Shown here in pieces: positions 36,159 to 44,412 of a stretch of 64,000 bases of DNA. The DNA comes from Phycisphaerae bacterium. Its GTDB lineage: Bacteria; Planctomycetota; Phycisphaerae; SM23-33. The number at the start of each line of letters is the position of its first letter. Within the stretch, counting starts at the first letter, position 1. Where the stretch lies: assembly GCA_016782885.1 (NCBI GenBank), contig JADHXQ010000008.1, positions 1 to 64,000 on the forward strand, in the 5' to 3' direction. The notes below the pieces were generated by a model. That model made no database searches and had not been told where the DNA came from. It saw only the letters and a program-made list of their open reading frames with translations. The position numbers were made by a program, and so were the translations under genes.

Positions 36159-36800
36159 TCAGTCGGTGTCGGCGATAACGACCGTCTTTGCCTCGAAGGT
36201 GACGGTTGTCTTCTCGTCATACTGGCCTTTTGCTGTCCCGGCCAGAGTGAGTTGTCCGCCGGTCTGGAGGCCGTCGAGTTTCAGAGTCTTGACGGTCGAT
36301 TCAAGCGGCACACCGTTTGTGCTGCCGGCGGCGGCCCAGTTGCGGATGAGCAAGCTGCACCGCTCGATATCTTCGGTCGTGTGTGACTGGCTGTCCTCCT
36401 TGAACCGGATCCTCAGGCCAAAGGTTGGTTTGTGCGGCCAGTTCTGGGGATCGTGCCCTTTGGCCCCTGAATTCACCGATCCGGGGGACTCGCCTTTCAG
36501 GAGGGCGGCCTTCTGTTCCTTCGTGAGTTTATACGGGTAGAAATGGACCTCCATCAGTTTCGCACCTGGCCTCAATATGCCGACGGCACTGCAGAACTCA
36601 AGCGTCTTGCCCTTGAATGTCAGTGTGGCTTTACCGTCTTCGGTAAAAGTGGGAAGATCCTTTGGAGGCTGTTGAGCTTCCTGGTCGTCGCCCTGCTCGT
36701 CCGGTTGATCTGATGAACACCCCGGGAACATAACTACTGCCGACAGGAAACAACCGGCCACCAGGAACTTCGCTAACGCCAAGTCACGTTTCTTCATCAT
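36159..36800 (-). CDS. Hypothetical lipoprotein
   Basis: This 213-aa protein has a lipoprotein signal: basic N-terminus, hydrophobic run and lipobox MFPGC with Cys28. It is followed by an acidic/Gln-rich linker (DEQGDDQEAQQPP). The mature part is beta-rich (LTFKGKTLEFCSAVG, GQLTLAGTAKG) with no motif I recognise. GAGGTGA lies just upstream of the two adjacent ATGs. It sits between the interrupted peptidase gene (51 nt away) and the 861-aa gene, all in the same direction, and might be co-transcribed. Confidence 0.7.
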   Translation of the reverse strand: MMKKRDLALAKFLVAGCFLSAVVMFPGCSSDQPDEQGDDQEAQQPPKDLPTFTEDGKATLTFKGKTLEFCSAVGILRPGAKLMEVHFYPYKLTKEQKAALLKGESPGSVNSGAKGHDPQNWPHKPTFGLRIRFKEDSQSHTTEDIERCSLLIRNWAAAGSTNGVPLESTVKTLKLDGLQTGGQLTLAGTAKGQYDEKTTVTFEAKTVVIADTD

Positions 36801-36818
36801 GTCACCTCATGAGGTTGT

Positions 36819-36838
36819 GTCGGGATCATTTTCCCGAC
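36819..36838. terminator. Hairpin between minus-strand genes
   Basis: GTCGGGA and TCCCGAC form 7-bp arms around 6 nt, in the 154-nt gap below the 861-aa gene. On the minus strand no T-run follows; on the plus strand GTTTTC does. It is a weak terminator candidate. Confidence 0.3.
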
Positions 36839-36954
36839 GTTTTCTGGATCGCCTCTCTCACCGTCCCGACGCACATCGAGATCGCAGGGCATTCAACGTG
36901 ATTGTATCCAATGCGGCACACCGGGCAAACTGAATCTGAGGTCTGTTCGACAGA

Positions 36955-39540
36955 TTACCATTCTATCAGGATGATGTCGGTGAGACCAAGGTCCACCGTG
37001 AACGTAACCTTGTGGGGATACTGCGGGAGCGACAAAACTGCGGCCGGCGCGGTGGAGGTGAACTTCAACTGACCCGAAGTTACCGATTTGACTCTCTTCG
37101 GCGGGCGAGGATTCGGTATCCTCAGCGTCACCTTGAGGTTCTTGATCGGCTGGTAGGTGAAGTTCGCCAGCACCAGTGCGGTCCCCGCCTTTGCGTCGTA
37201 GAGCCCGGTCTCGACTACCGGATGGGACAGTTCGATAAGTCTCGGCGCCTTGGCGAGCGTAGCCTGGCGGTTGATAAACTCGCGCTGCGCAGCGGGCCAC
37301 TTCTCTTTGAGTTCGGCGGGAACGAATTTCGCGTCCTTGGCGTACGAGATCGCCGGGCACGTTGCGGTATAGACGCTCGCCCCCTTCCCAAAGTACGTCC
37401 TCACGACGGCCGGTGAACCGTCGGTGAACTCGCCCTCGATCTTTACCGTCGGAGCCGGTTCGATCGGCGTCTTGATCCCGATGGCGCCGAAGGAAGCCTT
37501 GGGCTTCATCCGCACCTTGTCGATGAACTTCATCCCGTTCAGCGCACCGCGGATGTGATACCGACCGGGCTGGACGACTACCTCGCCTTTCGGGCGAATA
37601 CCGAAAACCTTTTCGAGTCCAACAACCGGTTCATCGAATTCATTTCGGCTGCCGGCGGCGCACGATCCGTATATGTGTCCGCCGCGAATGACCCACTCTA
37701 CTATCTTCGACACAGCCCGTCCGCTGATGCACGGGTCGGTCACGTAAAGCACCTGGTACTCGCCAAGCCGCCCGGCTGCCACGTCCTCCTCGGTGACCAT
37801 ATCCACAAGGAACTGCCCGTGGGTCAGCGAAAGGTACGTCAGGCGCCGTTCGAGCATGTGTATGTATCCAAACGGCTGCCACAGGTCCGACGAGATGCTG
37901 TAGAGCAGCGCGACTTTCGTGCGCCTCTGCGCCCCCGACGCGATGATATGCTCGGCGGCCGCAAGCTGGCGCGCAACGCTCGCCACGCCGTCGTAGGCGC
38001 TCCGCAGATCCGACCAGTAGTTCTCAGTGCTGGTGGCCGTCGGGCCGTAGGTCCAGTAGAAAAAATGTTTGGCGCCCTGGCAGAGCGCCGAAGCGGTCTT
38101 GAGGCGGAGGTTCGTCTCGTCGCTCGGCGTGATCCACGCGATGGTGGGGATCGGTTCGTGTCGGCCTCTACTTCCGCTGCGGAAGATCGCCGCCTGGAAC
38201 CCCATGAGTTGGAAACCCTCCCACGTCGCGTTCGGCCCGTACATGTACTGCAGGCCCATCCAGTCTTCGATTCCGATCAGATCGACCGCGCCGCTGCGGG
38301 CGATGTCGAACCAGTCAGCCGCCAGCGGCGAACCGCCCCACGCAGGATTGGGCGTCATGCCCATGCCCAGACCCGAGCCGGCGAAATACGGGTGGTCAGC
38401 CACCAGCGTCGAGGTCAGCAACTCCTTTCCAAAGTACTTATGCACCGCCTCGCTATTCCATTGCAATCGTTCGGTAATCGCATGCTGCCGGAATCGGGAA
38501 GTGTAGTAAAACATGCGGCGCGCGGCGCGGTCGTTTATCTTGCGCGCGGCCGTGAGAGCCTTTGGGGTCTCAATTGGAATAACGTCGCTGAGCTTGCTTA
38601 CGCCCAACTCGCCCGGCCGGATCTTCGTAACCTCCAGCCATTTGTGGAAGTTCGCCAACGCTTGCTTGTCGCTTCCGATCGGCGGGCGACAGATGATCTC
38701 GTCGGAGAATCCGAACGGAACGCCGGGTGAGTATTTCTCCTTGCTCCGCTGGGCCTGTGTCTTCATCGATTCGTTGATTTTCTCACGAGTGGCGGCCGGG
38801 CCGAACATGACCCGATGCGTATGGGCGGGCTTTCGCAGGGCGAATTTCTCGCTCATTTCCGGGCGCTGGTTGCCCACTACGTTGAAGCCCAGCAGCCAGA
38901 GGACCTCTGCCTCTTTGAGATTCAGCTCGGGCCTCTGGGGCGACCAGAAGCTGGTCTGGATGATGAGGTTTTTGGGCGAAACTCGTTTTCCTCCGGTGGC
39001 CTTTTTCGCCCATGCCAGGCGGCGTGCGGTCATTTGCGAAGCCGTCTCGTAGCTCGCCGCATCGGCTTTCGGGTCCGGCGAGATAAGGAAACTCGTCAGC
39101 GATCCGGTGTACGATTCTTTCAGCCGCTTGACTACCGCATCGGCCGACGGTCTGGTCGCAATCTCGATCACGACGCTCCGTTTGTCGGACGGCATGTCGG
39201 TTAGAAAATCGGCTGTGACGTTGGGGAACTCCGCCACGCCGCCGGCGCGGTTCATCCGTCCGTGAAACCGCTTGCCCGCGTGGGCGGCGAAGTCCATCCA
39301 TTCGGTAAACTCACCGGCTGCGGCGCGGGCGGACTTGTTCTTGTCCGCCCCGGCCGGCCAGACGCCTTTGGGCAGATACCACGGGCTCTTGTGGATGTAT
39401 CCGCCCAGGCGGACGAACCAGGCGGTCTTCGCGGGTGAGAGGAGCTTGAAGCGGACGTACACTCCGTCCGCGGACTTAATCGCCTGGCCCGAAGCTATCG
39501 AAGCCGACAGGAACACGAGTAAAATGGCTGACTTTCGCAT
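36955..39540 (-). CDS. Large secreted protein, putative glycoside hydrolase of unknown family
   Basis: This 861-aa protein has a signal peptide (MRKSAILLVFLSASIASG). I do not recognise the family with confidence. The central part looks like a TIM barrel (ALCQGAKHFFYWTYGPTA, LIGIEDWMGLQYMYG, TIAWITPSD). It is followed by a Rossmann-like region (LYVTDPCISGRAVSKIVEWVIRGG), like the trimerisation domain of GH42-type enzymes, and a C-terminal beta-sandwich (FTYQPIKNLKVTLRIPNP). That order fits a GH42/GH-A clan relative, but catalytic Glu residues cannot be assigned. GGGAGATC precedes the ATG. It lies just downstream of the tRNA-Thr gene, in the same direction. Confidence 0.6.
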   Translation of the reverse strand: MRKSAILLVFLSASIASGQAIKSADGVYVRFKLLSPAKTAWFVRLGGYIHKSPWYLPKGVWPAGADKNKSARAAAGEFTEWMDFAAHAGKRFHGRMNRAGGVAEFPNVTADFLTDMPSDKRSVVIEIATRPSADAVVKRLKESYTGSLTSFLISPDPKADAASYETASQMTARRLAWAKKATGGKRVSPKNLIIQTSFWSPQRPELNLKEAEVLWLLGFNVVGNQRPEMSEKFALRKPAHTHRVMFGPAATREKINESMKTQAQRSKEKYSPGVPFGFSDEIICRPPIGSDKQALANFHKWLEVTKIRPGELGVSKLSDVIPIETPKALTAARKINDRAARRMFYYTSRFRQHAITERLQWNSEAVHKYFGKELLTSTLVADHPYFAGSGLGMGMTPNPAWGGSPLAADWFDIARSGAVDLIGIEDWMGLQYMYGPNATWEGFQLMGFQAAIFRSGSRGRHEPIPTIAWITPSDETNLRLKTASALCQGAKHFFYWTYGPTATSTENYWSDLRSAYDGVASVARQLAAAEHIIASGAQRRTKVALLYSISSDLWQPFGYIHMLERRLTYLSLTHGQFLVDMVTEEDVAAGRLGEYQVLYVTDPCISGRAVSKIVEWVIRGGHIYGSCAAGSRNEFDEPVVGLEKVFGIRPKGEVVVQPGRYHIRGALNGMKFIDKVRMKPKASFGAIGIKTPIEPAPTVKIEGEFTDGSPAVVRTYFGKGASVYTATCPAISYAKDAKFVPAELKEKWPAAQREFINRQATLAKAPRLIELSHPVVETGLYDAKAGTALVLANFTYQPIKNLKVTLRIPNPRPPKRVKSVTSGQLKFTSTAPAAVLSLPQYPHKVTFTVDLGLTDIILIEW

Positions 39541-39571
39541 TTGATCTCCCGGTGACTCGGCGCATAAAAAG

Positions 39572-39643
39572 GGCCGACGGTGGGAATCGAACCCACAACC
39601 TCAGCTTTACGAAAGCTGTGCTCTACCGTTGAGCTACGTCGGC
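39572..39643 (-). tRNA. tRNA-Thr (anticodon CGU)
   Basis: The reverse complement folds into a full cloverleaf of 72 nt: acceptor GCCGACG/CGTCGGC, D stem GCTC/GAGC, anticodon stem CAGCT/AGCTG with loop TTCGTAA (anticodon CGT, reading ACG), variable loop AGGTT, T stem GTGGG/CCCAC with TTCGATT. CCA is not encoded. The base after the acceptor stem is C, where A or U is usual for threonine. A T-run (39566-39570) follows directly. Confidence 0.93.
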
Positions 39644-39688
39644 GGTTCACCAGTGCCTGTAGGTTACTATCGGGCATTCGAGTGACAA

Positions 39689-39717
39689 AGTTTATCGGCG
39701 TTGGACCGTCAAGTCAA
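39689..39717 (-). promoter_or_regulatory. Candidate promoter for tRNA-Thr
   Basis: On the minus strand TTGACT (39712-39717), 17 nt and TAAACT (39689-39694) precede the tRNA by about 45 nt. A 6-bp hairpin (ACCGCC/GGCGGT, 39719-39736) separates it from the divergent promoter at 39739. Confidence 0.55.
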
Positions 39718-39738
39718 GACCGCCTCAGCGGGCGGTTG

Positions 39739-39768
39739 TTGACACCCTCAGCTCGGGAGCGCTATACT
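39739..39768 (+). promoter_or_regulatory. Strong sigma-70 promoter for the fusion-protein gene
   Basis: TTGACA (39739-39744), 18 nt and TATACT (39763-39768) match 6/6 and 5/6 of the consensus. The start codon is 52 nt downstream. The same boxes, spacing and flank (GTTGACACC) recur at 44318. Confidence 0.75.
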
Positions 39769-39820
39769 CAAGGGACGCTAGTGGCAGCACCGCCGTACCT
39801 TGCCGGTCAGGAGCAACACT

Positions 39821-42800
39821 GTGAAGAAAACAATTCTCACCGCGCTGATCGTTTCAGTATGCGCGACGGTTTCGTCGCCCGGAGCGGCGGGAAGTCTCGA
39901 TGTCCGGACCCGGCATCGCGACAAGAACGGACCGAAGGTGTCGCCGGCGAAATGGGAAGTCGCGAAAACGGCGATTGTCGTCTGCGACATGTGGGACAAG
40001 CACTGGTGCAAAGGGGCTACGCGCCGGGTGGCGGAGATGGCCGGGCACATGAACCGCACGATATCGGCCGCACGAAAACGCGGCGTGCTGATTATCCATG
40101 CCCCGAGCGGTTGCATGGACGCCTACAAAAACCATCCGGCGCGCAAACGCGCACAATCGGCCCCCAAGGCCGCCAAGATTCCGCCCTGGATCGCCGGATG
40201 GGCCGGCAAACTCGCCGGCGAAAAAGGAGCGGTCTGGCCGATCGACCAGTCCGACGGCGGTTGTGACTGCGAGCCAAAGTGCAGGTCCGCTCGTGCCTGG
40301 AAGCGCCAGATCGCCACGATCGAAATCGCCGACAGCGACGCGATAACCGATTCCGGCGTAGAAACGTGGAACCTGCTGAGCGCCCGCGGTATCGACAACG
40401 TGATCGTCATGGGCGTCCACACGAACATGTGCGTCATCGGGCGCCCGTTCGGCCTGAGGAACCTCAAGCGGGCCGGCAAGAACGTCGTGCTGATGCGCGA
40501 TCTCACCGACACGATGTACAACTCGCGCCGCAAGCCTTACGTCTCGCACTTCAAAGGCACCGAATTAATTGTCAATTACATAGAAACCTATGTCTGCGGG
40601 ACTATCACGTCGTCGGACATCACGGGCAAGGCGCCGTTTGCCTTCAAAATAACGCCCGGCCCTTCGACCCGCCCCGCGAAAATACCGGCCGCGGTGAAAC
40701 TGACCGCCAATGTGATCGGTGTGGACATCGGCGGCGCCGGAGGCCCGATCGAGCCCGGTTGGGTCGCATGGACGCAAACCCGCGCGGTGCGACTTGGTGC
40801 GGGATTCGACAAGGACTTTATCGCCGAGTTGAACGCGGGACTCGACTGGCGCGACCGCGGCGACAAGAGCGGGGCGCCGCGATTTGAACGCGTGGTTCGC
40901 GACGGGTATAAGACAAGCGTCGATAACATCCGCCTGACTTTCAAGGGCCTGACCGCCGGCGGCTACCGCCTGGTGCTCTACAGTTGCGACCTGCTGTTGA
41001 ATGAGTCACGAAACAAGGGCGAGTTCGACGTTATGGTGAATGGCAAGACGGTCCTTCGCAAACAGGGCAGCGTCCCGCGCGGGCGCGCCGACCATGCGGC
41101 CATGGCCCCGATAGCGCTGAAATCCGACGGCAAGGATATCGTCATCGAGTTCAGGCGCATCTCGGGAGAGATATGGATCAACGGTTTCGTGCTCGCCGGC
41201 GGCGGGGCGGGGGCTATGCCCATGCCCAAAGGCGGCGCCAGGGCCCGCGCGGTTACCCCGTCCCCCAACACCACAAAGCCCCAAGCCAATGTCGCGGCGC
41301 TTCGTCGCGCGATAACAGATCTGAGCGAGACGTTCGCCGCGCGGTATCCCAAAGGCGCCGAGTACCTCAAGCGTCTCGACGCCATCGTCGACGCCGCGGG
41401 CGAAGGGCGCAAGGCATTCGATGCGCTGCAGCGCGAGGCGCTATTGGCCAATCCTCTGCTGGACTTCGACAAACTGCTGGTCGTCAAGCGGCGACCGCAT
41501 AAGAATGGCAGGCCCGGTAACCCCGACCTCGCCCGCGGATGGGATATAGGCTTCCCGCGAAGTTCCTTCGGTAAGAGCAGCCTCAGGCGCGGCGCGTTCG
41601 ACAGCGAAATCGCGGTCCTCTCGCCGGTGGCTCCCGACGGTAAACTAAGCACGCTGTACCGCCCGGACAAACCCCTGTTCGTCGGCGATGTCGATCTCCA
41701 TTTCGATGGCAGTCGCATGCTCTTCACCAAACGCGACGACAGGGAAAACTTCCAGATTTACGAGATCGGCGCCAAAGGCGGCGCCCCGCGCCAGGTCAGC
41801 CGCGGCGAACAGGCCGACGTACACAACCACGACGCGGTCTACCTGCCCAACGACGATATCATCTTCGCGTCGACCGCATGCTTCCAGGGCGTGCCCTGCA
41901 ACAAGTCCAAAGTCGCGCTCCTGTACCGCATGAACGCGATGGGGCAAGGCGTACGACAGCTATGCTTCGACCAGGACCACAACTTCCATCCAGCCGTCCG
42001 GGAAGACGGGCGGGTGATGTACCTCCGGTGGGAATACTCCGACCTGCCCCACACCTTCAGCCGCATCATGTTCCAGATGAATCCCGACGGCACCAGGCAG
42101 ATGGCGCTCTACGGGGGCAGCTCGTACTGGCCTAACGGAATCTACAGCGCCCGAGGGATCCCGGGCAGGCCGACAATGTTCGCGGGAATCGTCGCCGGAC
42201 ACCACGACTGCTATCGCTCCGGGGAACTGGTGCTCTTCGACGTCTCGCTAGGCCGCCGGGAAGCCGACGGCGTCGTCCAGCGAATCGGGGGATACGGACG
42301 GAAGGTCGAACCGCTCATCCAGGACAAGTTGACCTCGCGCACCTGGCCGAAATTCGCACATCCATACCCGCTCAGCGACAAGTATTTCCTGGCGACCTGC
42401 AAGCTCAACAGAACTTCGCCCTGGGACATCTACCTTGTCGATGTATTCGACAACATGCTCCGCCTGCACCACGCCGAGGGTTGGGGCCTGTTCGAACCGA
42501 TCCCATTTCGAAAGACGCGCCGCCCCACGGTGATCCCCGACAAGGTTGATCTCAAACGCACCGACGCGACAGTGATGCTGGCGAATGTCTACATCGGACC
42601 GGGCCTGGCGGGAGTGCCCCGAGGCGCCATCAAACGCCTGCGCCTGGTCACGCTGCACTACTGCTACCAGGGACTCGGCGGGCAGTACGACCGCGTCGGA
42701 CTCGACGGACCATGGGACGTCAAGCAGGTGCTCGGGACCGTACCGGTGGAAAGCGACGGATCGGCCGGTTTCCGCATACCGGCGAACGTGCCCATTTCCC

Positions 42801-44305
42801 TGCAACCGCTGGACGCCGAAGGCAAGGCCGTGCAACTCATGCGAAGTTGGCTCGTTGGGATGCCCGGCGAGGTGGTAAGTTGCGTCGGATGCCACGAACC
42901 GCCCAACACGGTTTCGCCCGCACGGGCGACGCTGGCGTCTCGCCGCAAACCATCGGAAATCACGCCGTTCTACGGACCGCGGCGGGGCTTTGACTTCGAC
43001 CGCGAAATTCAGCCCGTGCTAGATGAGTACTGCCTGGCCTGTCACAACGGTCAGAAGCGGCGAGACGGAAAGACGATCCCCGACCTTCGCCTGGCCAGAG
43101 AGAGCAAGCATCGCGCGGGCCATTTCACGCCGTCTTACATGGCTCTCCGCCGCCTGGTCCGAACCCCCACGATGGAACCGGACATGCACATGCTCGCAAC
43201 CGGCGATTTCCACGCCGACACCACCGAACTGGTCCAGATGCTCCGCCAGGGACACCACAACGTCAAACTCGACGGCGAAGCGTGGGATCGACTGATAACC
43301 TGGATAGACATCCAGGCGCCCGCACACGGAACGTGGCGGGAAATCGCCGGCGACAAACGCGTCCTGCACCAGGCCCACCGGCGCCGCAAACTGCTCAAAC
43401 TCTACACCGGGCGCGACGACGACCCCGAGCCCGTCGCGAAGATACCCGCTCGCAATATCAAACCAATCGTCCCGGAAGACGAAGACGACTCGCCGCCGAA
43501 AAAAGTGATCTGTACGGTGAGACAAAAGGCGCCGGGTAAACCGCAGCGGTCGATCGATCTGGGCAAGGATCTGAAACTCGAACTGGTCGGCATACCGAGC
43601 GGCGAACTTGCGATCGGCGAGACGCGCATGACGATCGCAAAACCGTTCTGGATCGGTAAATTCGAGGTCACAAACAAACAATACGCCGCTTTCGACGCAT
43701 CGCACGACAGCCGCATGGAACCGGGCGACGCGCTGCACTTCGAGGCGCCGGCGCGCGGTTTCGCCCTGAACTCGCCCAAACAACCGGTAGCGCGGGTATC
43801 GTGGAACCGAGCGGTTGCGTTCTGCAAGTGGCTGTCGAAGAAGAGCGGGCAAAAAGTCTCCCTGCCAACCGAAGCCCAGTGGGAATGGGCCTGCCGCGCC
43901 GGGACCGACACGCCGATGTGGTTCGGACGGTGCGACAACGACTTCGCCCCACACGCCAATCTCGCCGACGCCACGTTCAGGCGCATCGTGAATTACGGCG
44001 GATTCGACAAGGCCGCCAACGTCGTGCCCCCCTGGCGACCGGCCGATGACAAGGTCGACGACAAGTTCCGCGTCTCGTCTCCGGTGGGGCGGTTCAAGCC
44101 CAATCCCTGGGGCCTGCACGACATGCACGGCAACGTCGCAGAGTGGACCAGCAACCTCTACAAACCAGACGCCCCCGAACGTCGCGTAGTCCGCGGCGGA
44201 TCCTGGTACGATCGGCCCAAACGCGCCACATCGGCCTTCCGCCTGGCGTACAAGCCGTGGCTCGGAGTCTACAACGTAGGTTTCCGCGTGGTGGTGGGAA
44301 ACTAA
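39821..44305 (+). CDS. Four-domain fusion: isochorismatase-like, CBM-like, HzsA-like diheme propeller, SUMF1
   Basis: GTG 39821 is chosen because AGGAG lies 7 nt upstream and a signal peptide (to ~24) follows; 1494 aa. Residues ~45-260 are an isochorismatase-like cysteine hydrolase with Asp56 (VVCDMWD) and the nucleophile in VHTNMCVIG (Cys204). Residues ~295-465 are a beta-sandwich with YRLVLYSCDLLLNE. From ~490 to ~1010 runs an HzsA-type propeller (DGSRMLFTKRDD, DGRVMYLRWEYSD), closed by heme motifs CVGCH (1021) and CLACH (1071). Residues ~1235-1494 are a SUMF1 domain (LPTEAQWEWACRAGT, NPWGLHDMHGNVAEWTSN, VRGGSWYDRP) lacking the FGE cysteines. All domains appear intact and the frame is continuous. 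Function unknown. Confidence 0.82.
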   Translation: MKKTILTALIVSVCATVSSPGAAGSLDVRTRHRDKNGPKVSPAKWEVAKTAIVVCDMWDKHWCKGATRRVAEMAGHMNRTISAARKRGVLIIHAPSGCMDAYKNHPARKRAQSAPKAAKIPPWIAGWAGKLAGEKGAVWPIDQSDGGCDCEPKCRSARAWKRQIATIEIADSDAITDSGVETWNLLSARGIDNVIVMGVHTNMCVIGRPFGLRNLKRAGKNVVLMRDLTDTMYNSRRKPYVSHFKGTELIVNYIETYVCGTITSSDITGKAPFAFKITPGPSTRPAKIPAAVKLTANVIGVDIGGAGGPIEPGWVAWTQTRAVRLGAGFDKDFIAELNAGLDWRDRGDKSGAPRFERVVRDGYKTSVDNIRLTFKGLTAGGYRLVLYSCDLLLNESRNKGEFDVMVNGKTVLRKQGSVPRGRADHAAMAPIALKSDGKDIVIEFRRISGEIWINGFVLAGGGAGAMPMPKGGARARAVTPSPNTTKPQANVAALRRAITDLSETFAARYPKGAEYLKRLDAIVDAAGEGRKAFDALQREALLANPLLDFDKLLVVKRRPHKNGRPGNPDLARGWDIGFPRSSFGKSSLRRGAFDSEIAVLSPVAPDGKLSTLYRPDKPLFVGDVDLHFDGSRMLFTKRDDRENFQIYEIGAKGGAPRQVSRGEQADVHNHDAVYLPNDDIIFASTACFQGVPCNKSKVALLYRMNAMGQGVRQLCFDQDHNFHPAVREDGRVMYLRWEYSDLPHTFSRIMFQMNPDGTRQMALYGGSSYWPNGIYSARGIPGRPTMFAGIVAGHHDCYRSGELVLFDVSLGRREADGVVQRIGGYGRKVEPLIQDKLTSRTWPKFAHPYPLSDKYFLATCKLNRTSPWDIYLVDVFDNMLRLHHAEGWGLFEPIPFRKTRRPTVIPDKVDLKRTDATVMLANVYIGPGLAGVPRGAIKRLRLVTLHYCYQGLGGQYDRVGLDGPWDVKQVLGTVPVESDGSAGFRIPANVPISLQPLDAEGKAVQLMRSWLVGMPGEVVSCVGCHEPPNTVSPARATLASRRKPSEITPFYGPRRGFDFDREIQPVLDEYCLACHNGQKRRDGKTIPDLRLARESKHRAGHFTPSYMALRRLVRTPTMEPDMHMLATGDFHADTTELVQMLRQGHHNVKLDGEAWDRLITWIDIQAPAHGTWREIAGDKRVLHQAHRRRKLLKLYTGRDDDPEPVAKIPARNIKPIVPEDEDDSPPKKVICTVRQKAPGKPQRSIDLGKDLKLELVGIPSGELAIGETRMTIAKPFWIGKFEVTNKQYAAFDASHDSRMEPGDALHFEAPARGFALNSPKQPVARVSWNRAVAFCKWLSKKSGQKVSLPTEAQWEWACRAGTDTPMWFGRCDNDFAPHANLADATFRRIVNYGGFDKAANVVPPWRPADDKVDDKFRVSSPVGRFKPNPWGLHDMHGNVAEWTSNLYKPDAPERRVVRGGSWYDRPKRATSAFRLAYKPWLGVYNVGFRVVVGN

Positions 44306-44317
44306 CGCATCCAAGCG

Positions 44318-44347
44318 TTGACACCGGTCGCAACGGGGCTCTATACT
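44318..44347 (+). promoter_or_regulatory. Strong sigma-70 promoter for the lipoprotein gene
   Basis: TTGACA (44318-44323), 18 nt and TATACT (44342-44347), 65 nt before the start codon. It starts 12 nt after the upstream stop codon and has the same layout as the promoter at 39739. Confidence 0.75.
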
Positions 44348-44412
44348 TGAGCGTCATTTTTCGGGGCGCCCAGGGTGGGTGCGCCGCAACCGGCTCATTA
44401 AGGAGAAACATT

